Shown here: one piece after another, positions 7,116 through 12,969 of the stretch | Position numbering within the stretch: position 1 is the first letter of the stretch | How the letters are laid out: every line of letters starts with the position of its first letter | NCBI GenBank assembly: GCA_946885335.1 | Contig: CAMPGG010000069.1 | Span: forward strand, 1 to 12,969 | DNA length: 12,969 nucleotides | Direction: 5' to 3' | Origin: an uncultured Chitinophagaceae bacterium | GTDB taxonomy: Bacteria > Bacteroidota > Bacteroidia > Chitinophagales > Chitinophagaceae | Notes under the pieces: generated by a model | The model's input: only the letters and a program-made list of their open reading frames with translations | The model's database searches: none | What the model was told of the DNA's origin: nothing | Translations under genes and position numbers: made by a program

Positions 7116-7511
7116 TCATTTTTCAAGCTGGTCCAGGATCCTGGCTTGTGTTTTCTTTAGATCATCCTTTGAAACATTCAATTTGGATTGATTAAAATTT
7201 AAATCATTTGCTGAATTAATGGGTATCAGGTGTACATGAGCGTGAGGAACTTCAAGTCCAACAACACTGATCCCACAACGGTTACAGTCAAACGCTTTTT
7301 CAATAGCCTTGGCGATGGGTTGCGCAAATACCAACAGCTCAGAAAGATAATCTTCCGGCAGATCAAACATATTATCCACTTCCAGTTTTGGAACAACCAG
7401 TGTATGTCCCTCCCGCAATGGAAACGCATCCAGGAATGCAGCGAATTTTTCATTCTCAGCAATCTTATAACCCGGAATTTCTCCTGCAATAATTTTAGAA
7501 AAGATTGTCAT
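7116..7511 (-). CDS. HIT-family nucleotide hydrolase/transferase
   Basis: From the ATG at 7511 the protein is 131 residues and begins MTIFSKIIAGEIP, the standard start of bacterial HIT proteins. The HIT motif is HAHVHLIP with H90, H92 and H94; H92 is the expected nucleophile that forms the nucleotidyl-histidine intermediate. The order FAAFLDAFPLREGHTLVVPK before the motif is typical of the Hint/HinT branch. These are purine-nucleoside phosphoramidases or dinucleotide hydrolases; the physiological substrate here is unknown. An in-frame ATG at 7565 would add 18 basic residues (MLRRLKYYLYNRLLKLKG) but is out of keeping with the family. The gene follows the greA terminator, whose tail contains a candidate -7 element, and is followed closely by a secreted-protein gene. 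Confidence 0.92.
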   Translation of the reverse strand: MTIFSKIIAGEIPGYKIAENEKFAAFLDAFPLREGHTLVVPKLEVDNMFDLPEDYLSELLVFAQPIAKAIEKAFDCNRCGISVVGLEVPHAHVHLIPINSANDLNFNQSKLNVSKDDLKKTQARILDQLEK

Positions 7512-7590
7512 GCCTTTGAGTTTTAAAAGCCGGTTATATAAATAATATTTTAACCGCCGTAACATCTGGTCATCAAGTTAGGCCTTTCTG

Positions 7591-7598
7591 CAAAAATA
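7591..7598 (-). promoter_or_regulatory. Candidate -7 element for the HIT gene
   Basis: On the minus strand this reads TATTTTTG, an exact TAnnTTTG match. It overlaps the T-rich tail of the greA terminator. A start site near 7584 would give a leader of about 70 bases to the ATG at 7511 (or about 18 to the ATG at 7565). No clear TTG at -33 is seen, because that position is occupied by the terminator stem. Confidence 0.35.
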
Positions 7599-7625
7599 AA
7601 AGCCCTGCAAATGCAGCGCTTTTAT
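7591..7625 (-). terminator. Intrinsic terminator of greA
   Basis: Inverted repeat 7596-7603 with 7618-7625 (ATAAAAGC and its complement), then a C/C mismatch, then CTGC/GCAG around a 4-base loop. On the minus strand the stem ends in GCTTTTATTTTTGC, giving a T-rich tail. It starts 20 bases after the greA stop codon and separates greA from the HIT gene. Confidence 0.8.
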
Positions 7626-7644
7626 CATATCATAACAACAAAAA

Positions 7645-8118
7645 TTATATGCTGATTTCTTCTATCTTGAACTTAATCAGACCAGCCGGGGCTTCAACAT
7701 CGGCAATATCGCCAACCGCTAAACCCAGTATGCCCTGGCCAATAGGTGAACTGATTGAAATTTTTCCTGCTTTGAGATCCGCTTCGTTTTCGCTCACCAA
7801 CTGGTAAGTAACTTTTTTCTTTGTTTTAAGATTGGTCAACGTCACTTTGGTTAAAATTGAAACCTTGCTGGTGTCAATATTGTTTTCGTCCAACACCCTG
7901 GCCATTGCCACAACACTTTCCAGGTGAGCTATTTTTGCTTCAAGCAAACCTTGTCCCTCTTTGGCAGCATCGTATTCGGCATTTTCTTTTAAATCGCCTT
8001 TTTCCCTGGCTTCCGCAATCGCTCTGGAGGCAGCAGGGCGTTCAACGCCTTTCATATGCTGAAGCTCCTGCTTCAACTGGTCAAGTTTTTCCTGTGTCAG
8101 GTACTGAATACCGTTCAT
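7645..8118 (-). CDS. greA: Transcription elongation factor GreA
   Basis: A 157-residue protein, the standard GreA length (E. coli 158). It stimulates RNA cleavage by RNA polymerase to rescue backtracked complexes. The N-terminal coiled coil (residues about 8-75) carries the tip motif GDLKENAEYDAAKEGQ with the acidic pair D42 and E45 that coordinates the catalytic metal. The C-terminal FKBP-like domain contains SPIGQGILGLAVGD and ends in FKIEEISI. The start is certain: ATG at 8118, preceded at 5 bases by a strong AGGAGG. The gene appears to be a single-gene transcript, with a leader rich in hairpins upstream and an intrinsic terminator downstream. GreB is excluded by the weakly charged C-terminal domain, although the two paralogues are close. 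Confidence 0.96.
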   Translation of the reverse strand: MNGIQYLTQEKLDQLKQELQHMKGVERPAASRAIAEAREKGDLKENAEYDAAKEGQGLLEAKIAHLESVVAMARVLDENNIDTSKVSILTKVTLTNLKTKKKVTYQLVSENEADLKAGKISISSPIGQGILGLAVGDIADVEAPAGLIKFKIEEISI

Positions 8119-8122
8119 AAAC

Positions 8123-8130
8123 TCCTCCTT
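8123..8130 (-). promoter_or_regulatory. Strong Shine-Dalgarno sequence of greA
   Basis: The minus strand reads AAGGAGGAGTTTATG, with AGGAGG ending 5 bases before the ATG. This fixes the greA start. Most Bacteroidota genes, including the others here, lack such a sequence, and Bacteroidota ribosomes are known to hide the anti-Shine-Dalgarno end of 16S rRNA. A perfect match is therefore unusual and may be regulatory. Confidence 0.9.
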
Positions 8131-8141
8131 TTTTTAAAAAT

Positions 8142-8158
8142 CCGGCCTTTTAAGCCGG
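8142..8158 (-). promoter_or_regulatory. Hairpin in the greA leader, just before the Shine-Dalgarno
   Basis: A 5-bp G/C stem (CCGGC with GCCGG) around a 7-base loop (minus strand TTAAAAG) lies 11 bases before AAGGAGG, and is followed on the minus strand by ATTTTTAAAAAAAGG. The stem plus short T-run could be a weak terminator, or it could set the accessibility of the ribosome-binding site. It is short and may be chance. Confidence 0.45.
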
Positions 8159-8169
8159 CGTGTAATTAG

Positions 8170-8210
8170 AAAAAAAATACAACGCCTCAGATTTTACCCG
8201 AAGCGTTGTA
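8170..8210 (-). terminator. Strong intrinsic terminator between the dehydrogenase gene and greA
   Basis: On the minus strand, bases 8210-8198 pair with 8190-8178 in a 13-bp stem (8 perfect outer pairs TACAACGC/GCGTTGTA, then five pairs including two G-U) around a 7-base loop. Eight T residues follow (8177-8170). The two non-Watson-Crick positions are G-U only in minus-strand RNA; in plus-strand RNA they would be C-A mismatches, so the hairpin is oriented for the minus strand. It can end the rsmA-dehydrogenase transcript. Because a -7 element lies just upstream (8217-8224), it may also be an attenuator at the 5' end of the greA message. Confidence 0.85.
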
Positions 8211-8216
8211 GGTGTA

Positions 8217-8224
8217 CAAATATA
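8217..8224 (-). promoter_or_regulatory. Candidate greA promoter (-7 element)
   Basis: The minus strand reads TATATTTG, an exact match to the TAnnTTTG consensus of the Bacteroidota primary sigma factor. A TTG at 8250-8248 lies 23 bases upstream, somewhat longer than the usual spacing of about 19. The predicted start, near 8211, is the first base or so of the terminator hairpin 8178-8210, giving a greA leader of roughly 90 bases. Confidence 0.5.
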
Positions 8225-8242
8225 ATCCAATTTTTTTAGTTA

Positions 8243-8257
8243 CCCGGCAAGTCCGGG
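8243..8257. other. Short G/C hairpin after the dehydrogenase gene
   Basis: A 5-bp perfect inverted repeat, CCCGG with CCGGG, around a 5-base loop, 26 bases beyond the dehydrogenase stop codon. There is no T-tract on the minus-strand side, so it is not a standard terminator. It could stabilise the 3' end of the dehydrogenase transcript or be chance. Confidence 0.35.
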
Positions 8258-8283
8258 AATTTGGGGCTGAATTTTAAGCTTAA

Positions 8284-9210
8284 TCATGAAAGTCCAAGCT
8301 TTTGCAATAATATTTTAGCCATTTTAAAAGTAGCTTCAAAACTATACCCGGCAATATGGGGGGTGATAATTACCTGCGGATGTTTATGCAGCCAGGCAAG
8401 CTGCTCTTTTTCCCTTTCTGAATAAGATGAAAGCGATTCATTTTCCAATACATCGAGACCGGCACCGGCAATTTTGCTGTCTTTTATAGCATTGATGAGT
8501 GCATCCGTATCATGAACCGGTCCACGACAGGTATTGATAAACCATGGACTTTTTTCAGCCTTATTAAAAAAATCTTCATTGGCCATGTGAAAAGTTTCAT
8601 CCGTTAACGGTACATGCATACTGATTACATCGCTGTAACGAAGTACCTGTTCCAAAGATGCCTCATGAATATGCCCCTGGGCAAAATCAAATTTATATTT
8701 ATCATTAGCCAGGATGGTAACATCAAATCCTTTTAATTTTTGGGCGAATGCTTTACCTGCGTTACCAAAACCAATAATGCCAACGGTTTTTCCATTCAAT
8801 TCAAATCCTCGGTTTTCATCTCTTTTCCAAATGCCTTGCTTTACTTCATTATGACCGGTAACAATATTATTTAATAGTGCCAGCAATAATGCAAGTGCAT
8901 GTTCCCCAACAGCATCGCGGTTTCCTTCGGGGCTGCTGACTACTTCAATATTTTTTGTTTTAGCGAAATCAACATCGATCAATTCAAGCCCGCTGCCTAA
9001 CCTGCCCACCCATTTTAGCTCTCCGGCTTTTTCCAATAATGGCTGATCCACCTTAACTCTTGTAGAAACAATCAAACCGGTGGCATTGACAATTTCCTTT
9101 TCAAGTTGCTGGTAGGTAATAGCAGGTTCATTTAATACATCATAACCCAATTGATGTAAACGGTTATAAACGTACTCGTGAGCCGGTGTTGCTATAATGA
9201 TCTTTTGCAT
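8284..9210 (-). CDS. D-2-hydroxyacid dehydrogenase (3-phosphoglycerate dehydrogenase-like)
   Basis: A 308-residue NAD-dependent oxidoreductase. The Rossmann motif is G147-x-G149-x-x-G152 (GIIGFGNAG), and the acidic or polar end of the next strand lies near AND170. The catalytic triad of the family is present: R229 in NTCRGPV, E258 in DVLENE and H285 in TPHIAGYS. The substrate-site motif GRLGSGLELIDVD (residues 69-81) and the helix NRDAVGEHALALLLAL are also typical. There is no C-terminal ACT domain, so it is the short form. SerA (first step of serine synthesis) is one possibility, while glyoxylate/hydroxypyruvate or other 2-ketoacid reduction is equally open. It starts 12 bases after rsmA ends and is probably in the same transcript; a strong terminator follows. 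Confidence 0.9.
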   Translation of the reverse strand: MQKIIIATPAHEYVYNRLHQLGYDVLNEPAITYQQLEKEIVNATGLIVSTRVKVDQPLLEKAGELKWVGRLGSGLELIDVDFAKTKNIEVVSSPEGNRDAVGEHALALLLALLNNIVTGHNEVKQGIWKRDENRGFELNGKTVGIIGFGNAGKAFAQKLKGFDVTILANDKYKFDFAQGHIHEASLEQVLRYSDVISMHVPLTDETFHMANEDFFNKAEKSPWFINTCRGPVHDTDALINAIKDSKIAGAGLDVLENESLSSYSEREKEQLAWLHKHPQVIITPHIAGYSFEATFKMAKILLQKLGLS

Positions 9211-9222
9211 CTTTTTAATTTA

Positions 9223-9975
9223 TCAACGCATGCTGAAGGTTAGTTTACCAAATTCGGTTACACTTAACTGTTCGGCTCTTTTATTAAATAAATCGTCGGT
9301 TAATATACCAGGTTCAAATAAATGTTTTACAGCGTTGCGCAATGTTTTTCTTCGCTGGTTAAATGCCGCTTTCACCAGCATAAATAAATGTTTTTCCGAT
9401 CGCATATCCACTGGTTGTTTTTTAGGCCAAAGCCTGATAACGGCACTTTTTACTTTAGGCGGTGGGGTAAAACAATTTTCATCCACCTCAAAAAGATATT
9501 CCGTTTCAAAGAATGCCTGGATCAGCACAGAGCTGACACCATACACTTTACTCCCTTCCTTTGCCACCACCCTTTGAGCAACTTCTTTTTGAAACATACC
9601 GATCACAGATTCCACATCAGGTCGCCAATCCAGAGTCTTGAACAAAATTTGGGTAGAAATGTTGTAAGGAAAATTGCCCACAATAGTAAAAGAACCGTTA
9701 AATGGCTTTTCCATATCGAGAAAACTCTGGTGAATGATCTTTCCTTTGATTTCCGGATATGTTTTTTCGAGGTAGGTAATTTTTTCTTCATCCAGTTCCA
9801 CGGCCTTAAAATCAATATCCTTTAACTGTAATAAATATTTGGTTAATGCACCACCACCCGGACCTACTTCCAATAATTGTTGAAAAGAATTTTTTTGCAA
9901 CACCTCGATCATCCGCATACAAACCTGTTCATCTTTTAGAAAATGCTGACCTAATGATTTTTTGAGGGTGTACAT
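9223..9975 (-). CDS. rsmA: 16S rRNA (adenine1518/1519-N6)-dimethyltransferase RsmA (KsgA)
   Basis: A 250-residue S-adenosylmethionine-dependent methyltransferase that dimethylates two adjacent adenines near the 3' end of 16S rRNA as a late small-subunit assembly step. The N-terminal KKSLGQHFLKD (residues 5-15) is diagnostic. Motif I for SAM is LLEVGPGGGALT (34-45), the acidic end of strand 2 is VELDEEK, and the catalytic motif IV is N101-F-P-Y (NLPY in E. coli). The C-terminal helical domain includes the AAFNQRRKTLRNAV motif. Slightly shorter than the E. coli protein (273), as is usual in Bacteroidota. ATG at 9975 starts 7 bases after a bidirectional terminator hairpin. The following gene is the hydroxyacid dehydrogenase. 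Confidence 0.96.
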   Translation of the reverse strand: MYTLKKSLGQHFLKDEQVCMRMIEVLQKNSFQQLLEVGPGGGALTKYLLQLKDIDFKAVELDEEKITYLEKTYPEIKGKIIHQSFLDMEKPFNGSFTIVGNFPYNISTQILFKTLDWRPDVESVIGMFQKEVAQRVVAKEGSKVYGVSSVLIQAFFETEYLFEVDENCFTPPPKVKSAVIRLWPKKQPVDMRSEKHLFMLVKAAFNQRRKTLRNAVKHLFEPGILTDDLFNKRAEQLSVTEFGKLTFSMR

Positions 9976-9979
9976 GAAG

Positions 9980-9987
9980 CAAAAATA
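9980..9987 (-). promoter_or_regulatory. TATTTTTG element directly upstream of rsmA
   Basis: An exact TAnnTTTG match on the minus strand overlapping the T-tail of the terminator hairpin at 9983-10011 and ending 4 bases before the rsmA ATG. If used as a -7 box, the start site would coincide with the ATG (a leaderless message), so it may instead be only a terminator tail. Confidence 0.2.
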
Positions 9988-10018
9988 CCTATCTCTGAGA
10001 GATAGGTATTTATTTTTA
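9981..10018. terminator. Bidirectional intrinsic terminator between the exported dehydrogenase gene and rsmA
   Basis: A 14-bp perfect inverted repeat (9983-9996 with 9998-10011, AAATACCTATCTCT and its complement) around a single central G, so the real loop will be 3-5 bases. T-rich tails lie on both sides: ATTTATTTTTAG on the plus strand and ATTTTTGC on the minus strand. In this layout it ends the minus-strand transcript of the large T9SS gene, whose stop codon is 25 bases upstream. It lies just before rsmA. Confidence 0.88.
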
Positions 10019-10036
10019 GATTAAAAATGCCTGATT

Positions 10037-12967
10037 TTACATCTTTCCAAATTTCATGACTGAAAGAACTTCTTTCTTATCATTTAAAACCTTTAAAATA
10101 TATAATTGAGGTTTCCAGGATTTTACATTGATCTCTAATGATTCATTCGGGTTTATGTTTCTGCGCTCCGAGTACATTTTTCTACCCTGCAGATCAGTAA
10201 CCTCCAATGTAATTGATTGCAATTCCCTATTATTTAACCTGATGTTTAATTTGTCTTTTACAGGATTCGGGAATAATACAATGTCAAGAATATTTTTCAG
10301 ATCAATACTAATTGATTTACTGTAGGTGAAGCGGCCATCCTGGTCGGCCAATTTTAACCGGTAGAAAATTACAGCGGCAGGTTGACTGGCTGCATCATTA
10401 TCAATGAAAGAATAATTAATTTTTGTGGTTGAATTTCCGCTGGCGCTTACAGTTCCTATCTGGCTGTAATTGGAACCATCAAGACTTCTTTCAACAATAA
10501 ATTCAGCGGTATTGTTTTCATTTACCGTTTCCCACTTTAATAAAGCGGCATTATTTTTCCATTCGCCATTAAAGGTTATTAACTGGAGTGGCAATACACT
10601 ATAATCATCACTCGCAAAATAAAAGGAAGAAAAGGAGCTAATGGTACCTTGTAACACATAACCATTACTGCCATGTGCTTCCGCAAATACAGGGATAACC
10701 TTTGTTGCCCCATTATTTAAAGCCGATCCGCAGGCATCATTGTTTTTAAAAATGCTCAAATCACTTATTCCTGTAACGCCACTGGCCGCCCCCAGGGAAT
10801 TTGTGGCAGATTGCAAATTGGCCAATTCGCCTGCTGTGAGATAAAGCCTGATATCAACCGGAGTTGTTGGCTGGTACTGGGGGTTTATAGTCAGGTTTCT
10901 ATCCAGGTAAACGTTTTTATTATTATCCTCCCGAATAGAATTTGCATTAGTATAAAATGATGAAGTTACCGTGCCCAGGTTATTTCCATTGGCTTTGATT
11001 TCAGCCATGATGTTCCCATCAGGACCAGTAATAGGAACCCATAAATTATTATTAGAATCATCAATAGTGATGGTAGTTCCATCTGCACATGTATTATCAG
11101 TTCCTGCAGTTACATCAATAGATGTTGGAATCATACTTTTACCATTACCATCAGAATTATATCCAAGGAAAGTGTATTTCAAAACGCATCCCCCGCAAGC
11201 TGGTACAACAGGATTTAATGCACTTGGGCCAGATGTGGTGGATGATTTATCCATTATTACAAACAAGTCTTTTCCTCCAGGTGCAAAAGTCATATCCCTG
11301 AACCTGTTTTGCCCACCAAAATAACTAAGGGTATCACTACCACCAATTGGTAAAATAGTGGAACCTGATGACCCTAATTTAAACCTTAATACCCTGCCCC
11401 ATTTTAAAGAAGCCACAACCAGCGAGTTTTTCCAACCCGGAACAATTTTATCTGTGTATATATCCATCCCTGACCATGCTTCGGAAGGCCAGGCACCGTT
11501 GTTACTTTGGTTATTCCATATATTAATTACAGAAGTATTTGAAGGTGCATAGCCGGAAAATAAGGGATCTTTATAACTGGCTCCGATTGTTGTTGCATTT
11601 GTAGTTTCTGAAGTTATATAAGGCAAAGTACCTGTTTTACTTCCGGCACTTGCATTGTTATAATTATGATCTGCCGCATAACCTATCACCAATGGGTGAC
11701 CGTAATTCTTTCCTTTTTCAATAATGTTGATTTCATCATCACTGAAAGGACCATGACTACTACCATACAAACGGCCCACGCCATCAATTTCAGCGTATGC
11801 AAAGCCTTGGTTATTCCGCATACCGGTACTCCAGACTGCGCTTTGACTGGCGCCATTAAAAGGGTTATCATTGGGAATCCATTGATCTAAAGTACCTGCA
11901 TCTCCATCTGGTTCCAGGTTGAATCTTAAGATCTTTCCTTCATAAGAACCGGTGATCTGCGAGCGGATAGGCCGGCTTACATTATCAAATTGCCCTGCAC
12001 CCATATCGCCTGATGCATAAAAAAGATAATCCACTCCATCTACAGGTGCAATGATCATTCTTTGTGAATTGTGATCGGTGCTGCCGGGTAATGTATCACA
12101 AATTGAAACCGGGTTTTGAAGTTTGTTTGTGGCTTCGTCAAAAGTGAACCTGACAATGCGATTAACAAAAATTACTCCGCTGACATAAGTATGTACATAT
12201 GAAACATACACAAATTTTTTGCCCTCATTAAATTGAGGATGTATAGTCAACCCTGCAAAGCCACCCTGAGGCCATTTGCTTCCAAAATCAGACTCCCTGT
12301 TGAAAGCAGTGTGTTCACTTGCAGTTAAATAGCCAGTTGCAGCAGCTGATAAATCTAACACTGTTGTTTTTACTCCTGTAGCAGGATCCATTCTATTTAC
12401 TTTATAACCTTTGGATTCAGTGATCCACAAATTACCATCTGGTCCATAAGCAATTTCCCAGGGATCATTAAGTATGTTAGCTGCGGATAAAGTAGTTTGT
12501 TTAAAAACTTCTCTCATGCGGCTTCCCTGGTAGTTTGCACTTGGTAATGTAGGAGGTCCTGAAACATTAATGCTGAATGCAGACCCGCTTGCAAGTCCAC
12601 CAAGTGAACCCGAACCAGCAGAATAAACACGCAAATAATATTGTGTTCCGGTTGATAAACCCGTTAAGTTTAAACTGGTGCTGCCACATAAAATAGAAGT
12701 TAATGAACCACATGATCCTGAAAAGGCTTGTACCCTGGCTCCCGAGGTTGACAGATTTCCTCCAATTGAACTTAGGGTAACCGTTGCCGTTGTTGCCGGA
12801 GCAGTAAACCTATACCAGACATCATCATCAGCAGTACCAGTGGCACAACCAGCTGTTACTCCTGTACTTTCTGTTGCACCCCAAACGGTACCGGCATTAT
12901 TTGTTGTACCTATAGTTAATGATGTTGCTGATGAACATTCATCATTTGATGGTGGTGAAGGAGGTGG
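10037..12967 (-). CDS. T9SS-exported PQQ-type sugar dehydrogenase, multidomain (5' end outside window)
   Basis: At least 976 residues; the frame is open to the right edge, so the N-terminus and signal peptide are missing. TTG at 12634 lies inside the frame and is not a start. Order of parts, numbered from the window edge: Pro/Ser linker (1-6); PPC-like beta domain with NDEC (7-10) and DDDVWYRF (46-53), to about 135; soluble glucose-dehydrogenase-type six-bladed propeller (about 150-600); a beta-rich region (about 612-790); an Ig/FN3-like domain starting LPLQLITFNG (792-891); and a T9SS type A sorting domain with LFPNPVKDKLNI (about 897-976), removed or anchored on export. By alignment from memory with Acinetobacter s-GDH, the PQQ and catalytic residues are kept: Q234, D298-H299 (STDHNSQR), R384-N385 (GMRNNQG), GPFSDDEIN, K522 (SLKWG), and R555 and R557 (NRFRD). 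The natural substrate is unknown. No partner gene for PQQ synthesis is in the window. Confidence 0.9.
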   Translation of the reverse strand, partial: PPPSPPSNDECSSATSLTIGTTNNAGTVWGATESTGVTAGCATGTADDDVWYRFTAPATTATVTLSSIGGNLSTSGARVQAFSGSCGSLTSILCGSTSLNLTGLSTGTQYYLRVYSAGSGSLGGLASGSAFSINVSGPPTLPSANYQGSRMREVFKQTTLSAANILNDPWEIAYGPDGNLWITESKGYKVNRMDPATGVKTTVLDLSAAATGYLTASEHTAFNRESDFGSKWPQGGFAGLTIHPQFNEGKKFVYVSYVHTYVSGVIFVNRIVRFTFDEATNKLQNPVSICDTLPGSTDHNSQRMIIAPVDGVDYLFYASGDMGAGQFDNVSRPIRSQITGSYEGKILRFNLEPDGDAGTLDQWIPNDNPFNGASQSAVWSTGMRNNQGFAYAEIDGVGRLYGSSHGPFSDDEINIIEKGKNYGHPLVIGYAADHNYNNASAGSKTGTLPYITSETTNATTIGASYKDPLFSGYAPSNTSVINIWNNQSNNGAWPSEAWSGMDIYTDKIVPGWKNSLVVASLKWGRVLRFKLGSSGSTILPIGGSDTLSYFGGQNRFRDMTFAPGGKDLFVIMDKSSTTSGPSALNPVVPACGGCVLKYTFLGYNSDGNGKSMIPTSIDVTAGTDNTCADGTTITIDDSNNNLWVPITGPDGNIMAEIKANGNNLGTVTSSFYTNANSIREDNNKNVYLDRNLTINPQYQPTTPVDIRLYLTAGELANLQSATNSLGAASGVTGISDLSIFKNNDACGSALNNGATKVIPVFAEAHGSNGYVLQGTISSFSSFYFASDDYSVLPLQLITFNGEWKNNAALLKWETVNENNTAEFIVERSLDGSNYSQIGTVSASGNSTTKINYSFIDNDAASQPAAVIFYRLKLADQDGRFTYSKSISIDLKNILDIVLFPNPVKDKLNIRLNNRELQSITLEVTDLQGRKMYSERRNINPNESLEINVKSWKPQLYILKVLNDKKEVLSVMKFGKM

Positions 12968-12969
12968 AG

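Noticed and set aside
7512..7565. N-terminal 18-residue extension of the HIT protein from the ATG at 7565
   Set aside because: HIT proteins of this type begin MTIFSKIIAGEIP; the extra basic residues have no family support, although they cannot be fully excluded.
7857..8120. Plus-strand open frame opposite greA, and similar long open frames opposite rsmA, ftsX-side genes and the T9SS gene
   Set aside because: These are antisense shadows of well-supported genes, with no recognisable protein features.
12632..12634. TTG at 12634 as the start of the large minus-strand gene
   Set aside because: The frame stays open for 111 more codons to the window edge and encodes a recognisable PPC-like domain that continues directly into QYYLRVYSAGSG, so the true start is outside the window.

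Overview
The window looks like a chromosomal segment of a Bacteroidota bacterium, most likely of the family Chitinophagaceae. This is inferred from a C-terminal type A sorting domain of the type IX secretion system (T9SS), the ftsX-DUF3098-uppP gene order, AT-rich DNA with almost no Shine-Dalgarno sequences, and several matches to the Bacteroidota -7 promoter element TAnnTTTG. Nearly all of it is ordinary housekeeping and envelope sequence. I see no phage, transposon, CRISPR array, tRNA or rRNA, and no stretch over 300 bases lacks a gene.

Left block (1-4163, + strand): the 3' end of ftsX and a small DUF3098 membrane protein, closed by an intrinsic terminator. Then come uppP (undecaprenyl-diphosphatase), a small probable lipoprotein, a UMF1/Atg22-type MFS transporter and, 3 bases later, a metallo-beta-lactamase-fold hydrolase. 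Bases 1-54 form a perfect palindrome inside the ftsX frame, which is probably an assembly artefact at a contig end.

Middle block (4192-8118): on the minus strand, a flippase-like UPF0104/LPG_synthase_TM protein overlaps a secreted DUF3108 protein. Divergent from this pair is ruvC (Holliday-junction resolvase), which must start at a non-ATG codon. ruvC converges, with a 2-base gap, on a two-gene minus-strand unit: a HIT-family protein followed by a secreted protein of unknown function. greA stands alone, with its own leader, a strong Shine-Dalgarno sequence and its own terminator.

Right block (8284-12969, minus strand): rsmA (16S rRNA dimethyltransferase) is followed by a D-2-hydroxyacid dehydrogenase. 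Upstream of them, and separated by a strong bidirectional terminator hairpin, is a large multidomain exported protein cut by the right window edge. It has a PPC-like domain, a soluble PQQ glucose dehydrogenase-type propeller with an apparently complete active site, an Ig/FN3-like domain and a T9SS sorting domain.

The most interesting items are regulatory. The greA leader is crowded with hairpins, including a terminator that sits just after a perfect -7 element, together with an unusually strong Shine-Dalgarno sequence. Elsewhere, two terminators have tails that double as TATTTTTG promoter elements. No clear new multi-gene system is visible.
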